Of a DNA stretch of 64,000 nt, positions 46,430 to 57,559 are shown one piece after another. The notes beneath the pieces were generated by a model that worked only from the letters and a program-made list of their open reading frames with translations, ran no database searches and was not told the origin of the DNA. Every line of letters begins with the position of its first letter. Position 1 is the first letter of the stretch. Both the position numbers and the translations under genes were made by a program. Origin of the DNA: Monodelphis domestica (taxonomy: Eukaryota; Chordata; Mammalia; Didelphimorphia; Didelphidae); contig NC_077230.1 of the NCBI RefSeq assembly GCF_027887165.1, positions 37,089,351-37,153,350 on the forward strand, in the 5' to 3' direction.

Positions 46430-47301
46430 AAAAATTAAAAGTGTAACTTTGCATCTACTTATTCAGATGAATAGATTTTCTAATTCTTTACATAATGAAC
46501 CTGAAAATGAAGCTGCTATAGGATCATTTCTAAAGAACACAGATTTTCCAACAATAGAAAAATATTCCCTAGGTCTGGATGAAGTAAAAAATTACATCGT
46601 ACAATCCTAAAATACATTAAGGAACTACCGTAATAGTTTGCCGTTGTGAAACGTTTTGGGATTTCATGCATTAATTGTTATTTATCTGGATGGGAGTCCA
46701 ATGATGCTTGTGCTATTGAAACAATCCCAAATTGAAAAAAAAAATTAAATGGAAAATTAAATTAATTAAAACATTCCTGTTTACTTAAGTAAAAGAATGA
46801 ATAATAAAATCAATCAATACTTAAATGTATTAATAATTTATTTTTAAAATTAAAAATTAAATTAAAATTGAAGGGTCAGAATATCAGACATTTACAGCTT
46901 AAAGGAACTTAAATCAAATACTATTATTTTAGGAAAATCCTAGAAACATGTTATGAGAGAAAGTATACTTTAAAAACCCTCAAAATTCTATTCTCTTAGG
47001 AAATAAATGAATCCAAGTAGAATTTTTTTTTTGTCTAGTAAGTTATCATATTTCATGGATCAAGTATCTCTAGTCAAAGACAAAGGTATCATACTAACGA
47101 GGATTTGCAATTTAGGCCTTATAAAATATGAGATTCTATTTACTATAAATGAAATGAAATTTTGCCATTTTCCATGATTAATGTTTTTTAATCTCTTTCA
47201 GTGAAATTAATCTGACTGTTCAAAAACGACAAAACTGCTTTCCTGGTTACCAGTGGTTTTTTTTTTTTTTTTTAATGCACAGAGTTCTAAAAAAGAATGA
47301 A
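46430..47301. other. Last-intron sequence, nothing recognised
   Basis: It is AT-rich with A/T homopolymer runs at about 46736 and 47254. A plus-strand 62-codon frame (46422-46610) overlaps the gene's splice acceptor on the other strand and has no support. Confidence 0.5.
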
Positions 47302-47362
47302 GGGTGGCTTAGCAAATTGAGAGCTAGGCCTAGAAACAAGAGGTCCTTAACTCAGATATGGC
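47302..47362 (+). mobile_element. SINE1, first piece (5' part)
   Basis: gggtggcttagcaaattgag, then gagctaggcctagaaac, matches the 5' tRNA-like region of SINE1. The same element resumes at 47568-47600 and again at 53233-53397 after two insertions. Confidence 0.8.
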
Positions 47363-47567
47363 TGGGGAGGTAGACTCTAAATGATCATCATAATGCAAAC
47401 ACCAACAACATAGAAATTGGTTCTGATCAAGAATACATATAATACCCAATGAAATTGAGCAACAGATTCAGGAAGGGTGGGGAGAGGGCAGGGAGGGAAA
47501 GAATATAATTCTTGTAACCAAGGAATAATGTTCTAAAAATTGACTAATAAATTAAATTTTTTTAAAA
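47363..47567 (+). mobile_element. 205-bp L1 3'-UTR piece inserted in the SINE1
   Basis: Its sequence (gcaaacaccaacaacatag, ggttctgatcaagaatacat, ggtggggagagggcaggg) is the plus-strand equivalent of the L1 3' UTR at 47640-47830 on the other strand. It ends in A-rich sequence. It is flanked by an imperfect 20-bp target duplication: gtccttaactcagatatggc at 47343-47362 and gtccttaattcaaatgtggc at 47568-47587. It is either a severely 5'-truncated L1 or a SINE with an L1-derived tail. Confidence 0.75.
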
Positions 47568-47600
47568 GTCCTTAATTCAAATGTGGCCTCACATACTCTT
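47568..47600 (+). mobile_element. SINE1, middle piece
   Basis: tcaaatgtggcctcacatac is the SINE1 segment just after the B box. It ends with the target-site copy cctcacatactctt (47587-47600). Confidence 0.8.
47587..47600. repeat. Left 14-bp target-site duplication
   Basis: cctcacatactctt is repeated exactly at 53233-53246. It brackets the 5.6-kb composite insertion that begins with an L1 poly-T. Confidence 0.85.
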
Positions 47601-49673
47601 TTTTTTTTTCATTTCATTTCATTTTATTTATTTTTTAATTTGGTCAATTTCAAACATTAATCCTTGATTACAAAAATCATATACTATCCCTCCCTCCCCT
47701 CCCCCCCGCCCGCCCTTCCCATTGCTGATGCGCAATTCCACTGGGTATTACATGTGTTCTTGATCATAACCTGTTTCCATGCTGTTGCTGTTTGCACTAG
47801 GATGTTCCTTTATGGTCGACATCCCCAAACATATCCCCCTAGACCCATGTAATCAAGCAGTTGTTTTTCTTCGGTGTTTCTACTCCCACAGTTTTTCTTC
47901 TGAATGTGAATAGTGTTCTTTCTCATAGATCCCTCTGGGTTCTTCAGGATCACTGCATTGCCACTAATGGAAAAATCCATTACATTCGATTGGGCCACAG
48001 TGTATCAGTCTCTGTGTACAATTTTCTCCTGGTTCTGCTCCTTTCACTCTGCATTACTTCTTGGAAGCTGTTCCAGTTCCCATGGAATTCCTCTATTTTA
48101 TTATTCCTTTGAGCACAATAGTAATTCCATCACCAACATATACCATAATTTGTTCAGGCATTCCCCAATTGAAGGGCATCCCCTCATTTTCCAATTTTTT
48201 GCCACCAAAAAGAGTGCAGCTATGAATATTCGTGTACATGTGTTTTTCCTTATTATCTCTTTGAGGTACAAACCCAGCAGTGTTATGGCTGGATCAAAGG
48301 GCAGACAGTCTTTTAGCCCCTATTGTGCGTAGTTCCAAATGGCCCTCCAGAATGGTTGGATCAATTCACAAGTCTACCAGCAATGCAAATATCCCAACTT
48401 TTCCACACCCCCTTCTCCCCATCATTCATTACTTTCTTTTGCTGTCATGTTAGCCAATCTTCCAAGTATGAGATGAGTTGTTTTGATTTGCATTTCTCTG
48501 ATTATTAGAGATTTAGAACACTGTTTCATGTGCTTATTAATAGTTTTGATTCCTTTGACTGAAAATTGCCTATTCATGTCCCTTGCTCATTTATTAATTA
48601 TAGAATGGCTTGATTTTTTTGGACAATTGATTTAGTTCTTTGTCAATTTGAGTAATTAGACCTTTGTCAGAGATTTTGTTATGAAGATTGTTTCCCAATT
48701 TGTTACTTCCCTTCTAATTTTGGTTGCATTGGTTTTGTTTGTACAAAACTTTTTTAATTTGATGGAATCAAAATTATTTATTTTACATTTTGTCCCAAAA
48801 GCTATGATGTTTGGGCTTGCCATACACTATCTTGCTGAGGTCACTTATCCCAAGTCTATTCCACTGATCCTCCTTTCTGCCTCTTAGCCATTACCAAATT
48901 GTTTTGATGACCACTGCTTTATAGTATAGTTTGAGATCTGGTACTACAAAGGCCACCTTCCTTTGCGTTTCTTTTTCATTATTTCCCTGGATATCCTTGA
49001 TCTTTTATTCTTCTCCAAATGAACTTTGAGCTTTTCTTTGATGTTTGATAGAATTTCCTTGTTAATTCATCAGGCCCTAGGGATGTTTTTCTTAAGGAGA
49101 TCTTTGATGGCTTGTTCAATTTCTTTTTCTGATATGGGATTATTTAAGAATTCTATTTCTTCTTATGTTAATCTAGGCAATTTATATTTTTGTAAACATT
49201 AATCTATATCACCTAGATTAGCATATTTTTTGCCATATAATTGGGCAATAGAGTTTTTAATGATTGCCTTCATTTCCTCTTCACTGGAGGTGTGGTCTCC
49301 CTTTTCATCTCCACTATTACCTTGTTTTTCTTCTTTCCTTTTTTTTTATTAGATTGACCAGTAGAGTTTGCCTATTTTGTTTTTTTTTCAAAATACCAGC
49401 TTCTAGTTTTACATTAGTACAATAGTTCTTTCACTTTCACTTTTATTTATTTCTCCCTTAATTTTTAGGATCTCTAATTTAGTTTTCTTCTAGGGATTTT
49501 CAATTTGTTCACTTTCAAGTTTTTTGATTTGCACGTCCAATTCATTGACCTCTACCCTCCTTAATTTGTTAATATATGAACTCAAAGATATAAATTTCCC
49601 CCTGAATCCTGCTTTGGCTGCATCCCATAGATTTTGAAAGGATATCTCATCATTGTCATTTTCTTCAATGAGA

Positions 49674-50460
49674 TTATTGTTTTGATGATTTGTTCTCTAG
49701 CCAATTTTGGAGAATCATATTATGTAATTTCCAAATAATTTTTGATTTGGCTCTCCACATACCTTTACTGATCATTATTTTTATTGCATTATGATCTGAA
49801 AAGGTTGCATTTATTATTTCTGCTTTTCTGCTTTTGTTTGCCATGTTTTCATAATCTAGTATATGGTCAATCTTTGTGAATGTACCATGTGCTTCTGAAA
49901 AGGAGATGTATTCCTTTTTGTACCTATTTATTTTTCTCCATAGACCTATTAACCCTAATTTTTCTAAGATTTCATCCACATCTTTTATCTCTTTCTTATT
50001 TATTTTTTGATTTGGTTTATCTAAATTTGATAGTGGTAGATTACGGTCTCCCACTAGTATAGTTTTACTATCTATTACCTCCTTCAATTCCACTAGTTTC
50101 TCCTTTGGAAATTTGGATGCTATACCATTTGGTGCATACTTGTTGATTAGTGATATTTCTTCATTGTCTATACTCCCTTTTATCAGGATGTATTTACCTT
50201 CCTTATCCCTTTTAATCAGATCTATTTTTACTTTGGCTTTGTCAGATATCATGATTGCAACTCCTGCCTTCTTTCTATCACTTGAGGCCCAACAGGTTTT
50301 GCTCCAAACTTTGATTCTAACCTTGTGAGTATCTACTCGCCTCAGGTGTGTTTCTTGTAGACAACATATGGTAGGATTTTGGATTCTAATCCACTCTCCT
50401 ATTTGCTTTCATTTTATGGGTGATTTCATCCCATTCACATTCAATGTTAGGATTGTCACT
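49674..50460 (-). pseudogene. L1 ORF2 endonuclease domain remnant
   Basis: APE-type L1 endonuclease, which nicks target DNA during retrotransposition. From the N-terminus: LTLNVNGMKSPI-like start near 50455, ICCLQETHLR near 50370 (catalytic Glu), then the open 192-codon piece with VGDRNLPLS (family GDFNTPLS), GTFTKIDHIL and SDHNAIKI (catalytic Asp-His). The key residues E, D, N and DH are still present, though the frame is interrupted near the N-terminus and nothing downstream is intact. Confidence 0.88.
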
Positions 50461-51870
50461 TTTGTATTCTCCAGCATTTTAATATCCTCTCCTAGTTCTG
50501 TCCTTTCTTCTTTTGCTACATCCTTTTAAATTGGTGGTTTACTTTTAATCAATTCCCCTAATCCCCTCCCTTAATATGCTTCCCATTCTGGCCCCTCCCT
50601 TTTTGTTCCCTTCTTTTTTTTAGGGTCTGTTACATTCCCTCCCCCCTCTCTTTACCTCCCTTTTTGTACTTTTCTCCAACCTACCCACCTTAGTTTTCCC
50701 TTCTCACATTCCCTGTCAGATAAGATAGAATTAAAGATGGTCTAGATTCTCTTCCCTCTCAGAATGGATTTCACTGAGAGTAAGGTTCATATATTACCTA
50801 TTAGCATTCTCTTTCTCTCCTTCTAATAAGAGTATTCTTCCCCTCCCCTGCCCATTTGTATCTTTGTGTGATAAAGATTATACTATTTATTTTATTTCTT
50901 GAAGTATCTCTTGGTGCCATCTTTGATTCCCTCCCCTTTTTTGCATATCATCTCATAGCCCCTTAATGCCCCAGTCTCTTCCTGTGAATGATTCTTCTAA
51001 TTACCATGATATTGAATATAATTTTTGAGAGTTACAAATAACATTTCCCCCATATATTAATACATATAATTTGATCTAATTTAAGCCCTTAAAAAAGAAA
51101 GTTTGAATAAAATTTTTTTTCCACTTTTCCCTCTCTTATTTACCATTTCATATTTCTCTTGATCTTGTGTTTGGATATCAAACTTTCCACTTATAGTTCT
51201 GTTTTTTTCTTTACAAATACTGGGAAATCTTCTATTTTGTTGAATGCCCATATTTTCCCCTGCAAGTATATAGTCAATTTTGATGGATAGGTGATCCTTG
51301 GTTGAAGACCCAATTCTCTTACCTATCATGTTCTAGGTTTTGTGGTCCTTTAGTGTGGAAGCTGCCACTTGTATTTCCTTTGTAGCTTGAGTTTTTCCTC
51401 TGTAAAAATTTTCCAGGGTCAATAACTTCTTTTTGTTTTCCTTGGAGGGAGGTTGTTGCTCCTGGTCACAATTTATCATCACTGTAGAGGTTTTTCCTTC
51501 CCATTTTAGTCAGAAATCTGAGTGAGATGGGAAGGAACTCTATGTATGGAGCTAAGGAGCAAGGATTTTGCCCGAGGCAAGCTCCAGAATCTCCGCAGCT
51601 TCTGCTGTTTGCTGCCCTTCTCTGTGATATCTTCCCAGGAGCACCCATGGTCTGTGCTTTTCAGGCTGCTGGGGTTTCACATGTAGCTGCTCTCTGGGGT
51701 AGGTCTTTTGTGGTCTTAGTTAGTTCCCAAGGACCTAGAGCTGCTTCTTACTCAATCGCTGATTCAGGAGCAAGCTGGCTCTGACTCTGGTTCCATAGGT
51801 GGAGTGGGGGAGGTTAGATCAGCTCACATTTTGAAGGGAGCTTTTTCACCCCCTTATAGTGTGGAAATAC
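50461..51870 (-). other. L1 5' half without a clear ORF1
   Basis: It lies inside the L1 at 47601-52018. The stretch 50480-51060 is pyrimidine-rich on plus with no long frame. An 82-codon minus frame (51081-51329) and an 85-codon plus frame (51527-51784) show no motif I can assign. Confidence 0.45.
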
Positions 51871-52035
51871 CCAAATTCCACATACCTTTAATGCTGGGCC
51901 CTACTGTAGAGTCTCTTTATTCTTATGAATTTGGGTTTTTGGTCTTTTGAGGTAGTCTATTATGAGTGGGTACTGAGAAGAGGAAGTCGTGCTTCTAGAC
52001 TACCACCATGTTTACCCGGAATCCCAACCACTCTT

Positions 52036-52149
52036 TTTTTAAAAAACCCTCATCTTCCACTTTAGAATCAATATTATGTATTGGTCATAAGGCAGAAGAG
52101 CAGTAAAGGCTAGGCAATGGGCATTAAGTGACTTACCCATGGTCACACA
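52036..52149 (-). mobile_element. SINE1 in reverse, 3' half
   Basis: tattggtcataaggcagaag and gctaggcaatgggcattaag, then gtgacttacccatggtcaca, are the reverse complement of SINE1 3' sequence. The element resumes at 53128 after an LTR insertion. Confidence 0.85.
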
Positions 52150-53127
52150 TGTAAACCTTAAAATTTCCTAGACTTATAAATGTTGGAAATTTCACCATTG
52201 GGAAATTTCATACTTGGAAAATTTCTTACTGATAGGCTATTGGAATGTGAACCCCATTGGCATGGGAGGTTCCTCCTCCTCCCTTCTTAAGATTACGTTA
52301 GGACAGAAACCTTTTGCTGAACAATGGAAAGGGCTTTGACCTATGCTTAAGCATAGAACAGGAAGTTCCTTGAGTCATGATTGATTTTAGAATTGATACA
52401 ATAGAGATACTTGGAATGACAGAACCAAGTCTTGGAAATTACAATCTCCACCCTACTCAGTCCTAACAGGATTTAGGGAGGGCTGCAGCATAGATCAAAA
52501 TTTAATTATTCCAATCTCCACCATACTCAGGGTAACAGGATTTAGGAAGGGCTGCAGCAAAGGATCAAGATTTAATTATTTGAGAATATGACCTTCAACA
52601 GACAGACATGTGCAAAGCCACAGACCTCTGGGCGGTCCTGGGTTAAGCTAGAGCCACCATTGGCACAGGGAAGACATGGACAGTGATTGGTAGATGTGAG
52701 AACTGAGGGGAGGGAACTTGGATGGTTTCCTTAAAGATAGCGGGGTCTGAGGACTAGGGGGGGTTGGTTGGAAAGGTTTTGCTCTGAGAGATGGTGCTCT
52801 GAGAAGCTCTGAAGGAAGCTGGAGGTGGAAGCCCCTGAGACTGTTTCTCCATTTTGGTCACGTGAGTGATAGGGACTGATCTCTTTTCTTTGCCTCAGCT
52901 ATCTAGGGGCTTGGGCCTTTTGGCCCAGCCTAAACAGAAGAGGAATTTAAGCCCTATTCCCTTCTCTCCCCTTTCTCTCTCCCTCTCTCTCTATCTCTAA
53001 TATCTTTCTTCCTCCTGTTTGTAATTAAACTCCATAAAAGGTTGACTGCTGACTTGAGTTTTCATTTAGGAATTACATAGCTGAATTCCTTGGTGACCTT
53101 AAATTAATATATATCAGTCTTTTAAAG
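52150..53127 (+). mobile_element. Solo LTR of an endogenous retrovirus-type element (fossil)
   Basis: It is about 0.97 kb, opening tgtaaaccttaaaatttcc and closing near tatatatcagtctttt. No internal coding region is attached, so it looks like a solo LTR. A segment near 52440-52580 is tandemly duplicated (about 68 bp, tttaggnagggctgcagc). Pyrimidine-rich sequence (52955-53010) precedes a poly-A-signal-like attaaa near 53023. The layout resembles ERV LTRs common in marsupials; subfamily not determined. It splits the reverse SINE1, so it is younger than that SINE. Confidence 0.7.
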
Positions 53128-53232
53128 TGATTTCCTTGTCACACACAGCTGGGAAATGTCTGATATCAAATTTGAACCCAGGATCTCCCATCTACAGGCC
53201 TGGCTTTCAATCCACTGAGCTACCCAGCTCCC
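53128..53232 (-). mobile_element. SINE1 in reverse, 5' half
   Basis: gtcacacacagctgggaaat, aatttgaacccaggatctcc and caatccactgagctacccag are the reverse of the SINE1 B box, A box and 5' end. It ends at 53232, directly against the right target-site copy. Confidence 0.85.
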
Positions 53233-53397
53233 CCTCACATACTCTTGATACTCTTGCTAGCAGTGTGACCCTCGGCAAGTCACTCACCACCCACTCCTTG
53301 CCCAGATCCTACTCCTCTTCTTCCTTGGAATTAATACATGGGTATTGATTCCAAGATGGAATGGTAGGTTTTTAAAAATAAATAAATAAATATAAAT
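53233..53397 (+). mobile_element. SINE1, last piece (3' half)
   Basis: It begins with the second target-site copy cctcacatactctt (53233-53246) and continues gcagtgtgaccctcggcaag, cttccttggaattaatacat and gattccaagatggaatggta, then an A-rich tail. It completes the element that started at 47302. Confidence 0.85.
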
Positions 53398-53683
53398 AAA
53401 AAGAAATGACCACATGTTAGGAATACTAAAAAGGGGAGGGGGGAATTTAACAAATCACAATCAAAAAGAAATCTCCCTTGATACTACATTCAAAAGGAGG
53501 TTAACATGATTTCCTTAAAACCATAAGATTGGCAAATAGATCATATATAGGATTTCCCATTTTTGTATTATGTTTTATATACTCTCTCCATAAAATTAGT
53601 GATTATATATATATACATATATATATGTATATATATATGTTGTCTAATGGATTGTAAAAAATAAAGTCAATTCTTGAACTTAC
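53398..53683. other. Intron sequence with a TA-rich microsatellite
   Basis: 53598-53640 is an alternating TA/TATG run. The rest has nothing recognisable. Confidence 0.6.
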
Positions 53684-53863
53684 TTTTAGAGAGCGATTGT
53701 CCAGTGTAAGGAGTTTTTCACCATTTATTCCTTTACAATAAAATTTTACAACATACTCCTCCATTCCAATGCTCCATAACCAATTACCAACTTCAATATT
53801 TGTCCACTCTGTTGGCAATGTTTTAGGGGCTTCAGTAGAATAAGGACAGTAATCATCCAATAC
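53684..53863 (-). CDS. SAM-domain gene, fifth visible exon (first two thirds of the SAM domain)
   Basis: Acceptor cctctag, donor aaa|gtaagt. Exactly 60 codons in phase 0. After a proline-containing lead (CPYSTEAPKTLPTEW), the SAM signature runs W-T-N-I-EVGNWLWSIGMEEYVVKF, then YCKGINGEKLLTLDNRSLK. These correspond to SAM helices 1-4: W at the domain start, the WL(x)SIGM(x)EYV core, and the G-(x)-LL-(x)-L turn. The exon stops about 40 residues into a domain that is normally 60-70, so a further exon was required, and one fits at 46318-46419. Confidence 0.9.
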
Positions 53864-53934
53864 CTAGAGGTCAAGAGACACAATATTTAAAAAGCTTCCA
53901 TGGCTATATGTTAGTATAACCATAGACAGCAAAA

Positions 53935-53998
53935 ACTCAAAGGAGCCTTAGAGACCATTTGTTCCAAAATCATCCCTCATTTCACAGTTCGTTTTTTT
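53935..53998 (+). mobile_element. Probable MIR-like SINE fragment
   Basis: ggagccttagagaccatttg, then tcatccctcatttcacag, follows the pattern of a common mammalian/marsupial SINE segment (family: gaccttagagaccatctagt, ctcattttacag). It is short and old. Confidence 0.5.
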
Positions 53999-55190
53999 AT
54001 AAATTTTGCTTTTCAAGGCTGCTGTATTTCTTATCCCCACCACCCTTTTCTTTCATCTGTATGTCAAAAATTCACAGAACAACAAGAGATCTGAAGTGAG
54101 TTTTGTAAACCAGGAAAAAACTTTATTTTTTGCAATGAAAATACTTTGGAGCCTTTTTAAAAATAGCATTATTCTAAAACAGGCAAAATACTCGATATAT
54201 TTTCACTTAAGGAGTGATGACTTTGTAAGGGAATGTATTAATACTAAATGTTTCCACCTACTCCAAGTTAAGACAAGATGAGAGGAAAATTATCTACATC
54301 CAAAGTGTATTCAGTTATTCTCCATGGTCAAAATAAATTGAACTAAAATCTACCTTTACCCAGGTAGTTTTGTCTCTTCTTTGGCCAGGAACACAGGCCA
54401 CTTTACCCAATATCCACCCAGGAAGGAAGTTGAGGCAACTTGGCCTGGTGGGAGCTGCTGGGGTTTCTGGGTCATGGGAGGCAGAGGAGGAGTCATCATC
54501 AGGTTCTAAGACTAGAAGTTAGATTAGCTAGGTGTTAGCTAACTTTAGAATCTAGTGATGGTTCTTATAAAGGCAAAGAACCCTCAAGTCCCCAATTCCA
54601 TCTTCCAGTGTCTGATATCCATAACTTTCCAATTGAGGTTACCATATCAGTTGAGAAACTGGTCAGGAACTATTAAAGTGCATCCTAGTTTTTTGTCTAT
54701 TTCTACTGATGGGTAATATTTCTAGAAAGTAAATGGAAACAAATCGTACTTTTTTATTTTACAAGATTTTGGCAAGTTGACCATCATGATTACAAATGTT
54801 AAATATATTCGATGTTGTCACCTTTAGGTTTGGAGGAAAGCTTGTATTTTACTGCCATTTATTATTTTATAAGTAAAAGAAAATTGAAAAAAATATGCCC
54901 ATCTCCATTAGACAGTGTTGTGGGGGTCCTTTTTCAGTATCTATTAAGAGATGGGGCTATCCTTAGAGGATTCCAAAGAATTCCTAATCTGAGGCAATTC
55001 AGAATTGTATTCTTGCTAGCTAGAGCACAAACAAAATTGGGCAGGTCAGAAATACCTCCTAATGCCTGGTGGGTGATGAAATCTTTAGTTGGACTTACTC
55101 ATATGTACATGTGTATCTATTTATTTATGTATGTGTAAAAATATGTGTGTGAAGATCAATAGATATTTTCTCAATTGACCTCATACCTCA
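53999..55190. other. Intron sequence, unassigned
   Basis: Short frames at 54006-54281 and 54812-55138 on plus have no motif, splice partner or codon bias that I can support. Confidence 0.5.
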
Positions 55191-55194
55191 TATT

Positions 55195-55990
55195 CTTTTT
55201 TTTATTTTTAATATTTTTTCAAGTTTATATGATTCATTTTCTTTCCCTTTTCCCCTCCCAGAAGCAATAAGCAATTCTACTGGATTGTACAAATGTTATC
55301 CCTTGATATCTAATTTTATATTATTCATTTTTACCATAGAGCTCAAACCCCAAATCATATATTCATATAAACAAGTTCTAAGTGTTAAGTCTTAAGTTTT
55401 TCTTTTTCATTTCTATTCCTATAGTTCTCTCTCTCAATATAGATAGCATTCTTTCTCATAAGTCCTTCAGGAATGTCCTGGACTATTGTATGCTGCTAGT
55501 AGTAAAGTTCATTATGTTGGATAGTTCTACAATGTTTCACTTTCAGTGAATATCATTCGATTGGTTCTGCTCATTTCACTCTGCTTCAGTTCATGGAGGT
55601 CTTTCCAGTTCATATAGAAATCAAGTAGGTCATCATTCCTTATAACACAATAGTATTCCATCACTAACATATACCACAATTTGTTTAGTCATTCCCTAAT
55701 TGAGGAACATGCCCTCATTTTCCAATTTTTGCCACACAAAGAGCTCAGCTATGAATATTTTCTATACGCATTTTTCCTTATTATCACTTTGGAGTACAAA
55801 CCCAGCAGTGGTATTGCTGGATCAAAGGATATGTGTTCTTTTAAATCCCTTTGCTCATAATTCCAAATTTCCCTCCAGAATGCTTGTATTAATTCACAAC
55901 TCCACTAGCAATGCATTAGTGTCCCAATTCTGCCATATCCCCTTCAACATTTATTATTTTCCTTCATTGTCATATTGGCCCATCTGTGAC
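55195..55990 (-). mobile_element. 5'-truncated L1, 3' end only
   Basis: The plus strand shows poly-T at 55195, a C-rich 3' UTR (cccttttcccctcccag), then the ORF2 C-terminus in reverse: tggttctgctcatttcactc, tattccatcactaacatata, aatttttgccacacaaag, cccagcagtggtattgctgg. It stops near 55990. It is more diverged from L1-B than the L1 at 47601. Confidence 0.85.
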
Positions 55991-56657
55991 TCTCATGTTC
56001 TTTTTTTTGCTCAGTAACACAGGCACAGTAAATCAAGACATACACATGCAATCTCTCCTCTAATTTTGCCAACAACCGACAGTGGTATTTCTTGGTAAAC
56101 TTTTACCATTTTACCTACCTGTTATTTTTTAAATATTGTACAGCCCCTTCAAAGACCCCTTCTGTCTCATGGAGGGAAAATTATCCTAATATGTTATCAC
56201 TTCCTACCTGCATCAGCCCATAACAATTCAACTTGCACTTTTCTCTAGGTTAAGTGTATTTCAATACTCTGTGCCATAATTTTAGAAAAATTTCAGCCAA
56301 CAATATTCTGAGGCCAAAAGTTGAATCAGTTATCCTTTGTCCTTAGAACATCCAAATACAGAGAATTCAAATGTTTTAAGAGTTCTTAATCATTCCCTTT
56401 TCTTGAGAGAGGTTCTTGAATGATCTCTGGGAACAAAAAAGAGACTTCAAGGCCAAACAGTTGCCGCTATGGTACTTTTGCTCCTTACTCAGGTAATTTT
56501 ATTCCTATGCATACTGATTAATAATTATGACAGAATGTTAACTCCTCAATCCAAGGTAAATTATAGTTTTCTAATTTAAGAGAAAGCTCACTCTCTAGTA
56601 ATTTAAATGGGGAAACAAACTTCACTCTTTGATAAATTTAACATAATGAAAATTTAC
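55991..56657. other. Intron sequence, unassigned
   Basis: No repeat family or exon is recognised up to the exon at 56658. Confidence 0.5.
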
Positions 56658-56754
56658 CTCTTGATCAATTTCTTCCCACTTGTGCACATTCTTTACTTGT
56701 TTGTCATGTTTTTTAAAATGAAAGAAGTTCCACAGCTTGCATTCTTTGATATTG
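56658..56754 (-). CDS. SAM-domain gene, fourth visible exon
   Basis: Acceptor tgtatgattctag, donor gag|gtaaat. 97 bp: one base completing CGC (Arg) with the previous exon, then 32 codons. The stretch NIKECKLWNFFHFKKHDKQV, then KNVHKWEEIDQE, is rich in aromatic and basic residues. It leads directly into the SAM exon. I do not recognise it as a separate domain. Confidence 0.8.
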
Positions 56755-57559
56755 CTAGAATCATACAACATTTGAGAGGGAAATAAAAAAATTATTAAAA
56801 CACAAAAATACATTCTACTATGACACAAAAAAGATCTTAAATAGATGCACACTATAAAAATTTCATGAATTTCAATTCTGAAAAAAAAGACAAAGCTACA
56901 TGTTAAAAGAGTTTGGAGTTACACTTTTTGTAGGATACGTGCTATGTCAGCACATGTATTAGAGAAGGGGCAAGATCAAATTTGGCGCTATAGGTAAAAA
57001 TATAAAACTAGATATGGATGCCAGTTAAGTTAAATATGTGTGCATATGGCACAATATCATTTCTCTACTTCTTCCTCCTCCACATTAACCACAACTAATA
57101 CATGATTTGTCTTGTAAGGAGTGATGGGGTCACTGATTTAGATCTGAAGTAACACTAGATGTCAACTTGTAATATTTTATAGATGGGAAGTCTGTAACCT
57201 ATTGATCAGAAAATACTTGAATTTGAACACATGACTAGGTGATAAAACTCCAGTCTGAATGCAGATAACTCAGATTCCATGTCCTATACTTTTCCCACTA
57301 AGTTGTTATTATCAGACTCAAAAAGAAATGGATCTCTCTGGGTCACATCCATAAACTCTGAATTTGACACCTTTACTCTATGCCAGCACCCATTTGAGGA
57401 AGATGTGAACAACTGAGAAAATTCATATAAATAATGTTCTTTTGTAGAAAGGGGCAAAAAACATAGCAAACAGTAGCCAAAGAGGTAAATTCCAGGAGAA
57501 ATAAAATGTTTTGTTTATTAAGAATATTGTTATCCATATATAAAAAGTACATCTCTTAC
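56755..57559. other. Intron between fourth and third visible exons
   Basis: 805 bp. Nothing is recognised. Confidence 0.5.

Larger units (their letters stand above)
47601..52018 (-). mobile_element. L1 with both ends but internally deleted (4.4 kb)
   Basis: Read on the minus strand: the 5' end at about 52018 (gggattccgggtaaacatgg), a 5' UTR, a region between about 50480 and 51500 with only short frames (ORF1 not securely recognised), ORF2 endonuclease (49674-50460), the RT N-terminal part to about 49027, then a jump straight to the RT thumb and linker (49026-48890), the ORF2 C-terminus with many breaks, the C-rich 3' UTR and a poly-A seen as poly-T from 47599. Compared with L1-B, about 1.06 kb of RT including the active site is missing at 49026/49027. 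It is younger than the relics at 41540-43740, older than the array copies. Confidence 0.88.

Noticed and set aside
46422-46610. 62-codon plus-strand frame
   Set aside because: It begins over the minus-strand splice acceptor of the SAM gene. No motif, and ends in AT-rich intron.
49880-50328. Plus-strand frames of 60-71 codons with hydrophobic content
   Set aside because: They are antisense of the L1 endonuclease domain.
54812-55138. 108-codon plus-strand frame
   Set aside because: No recognisable motif or splice partner. It lies inside an intron of the opposite-strand gene.
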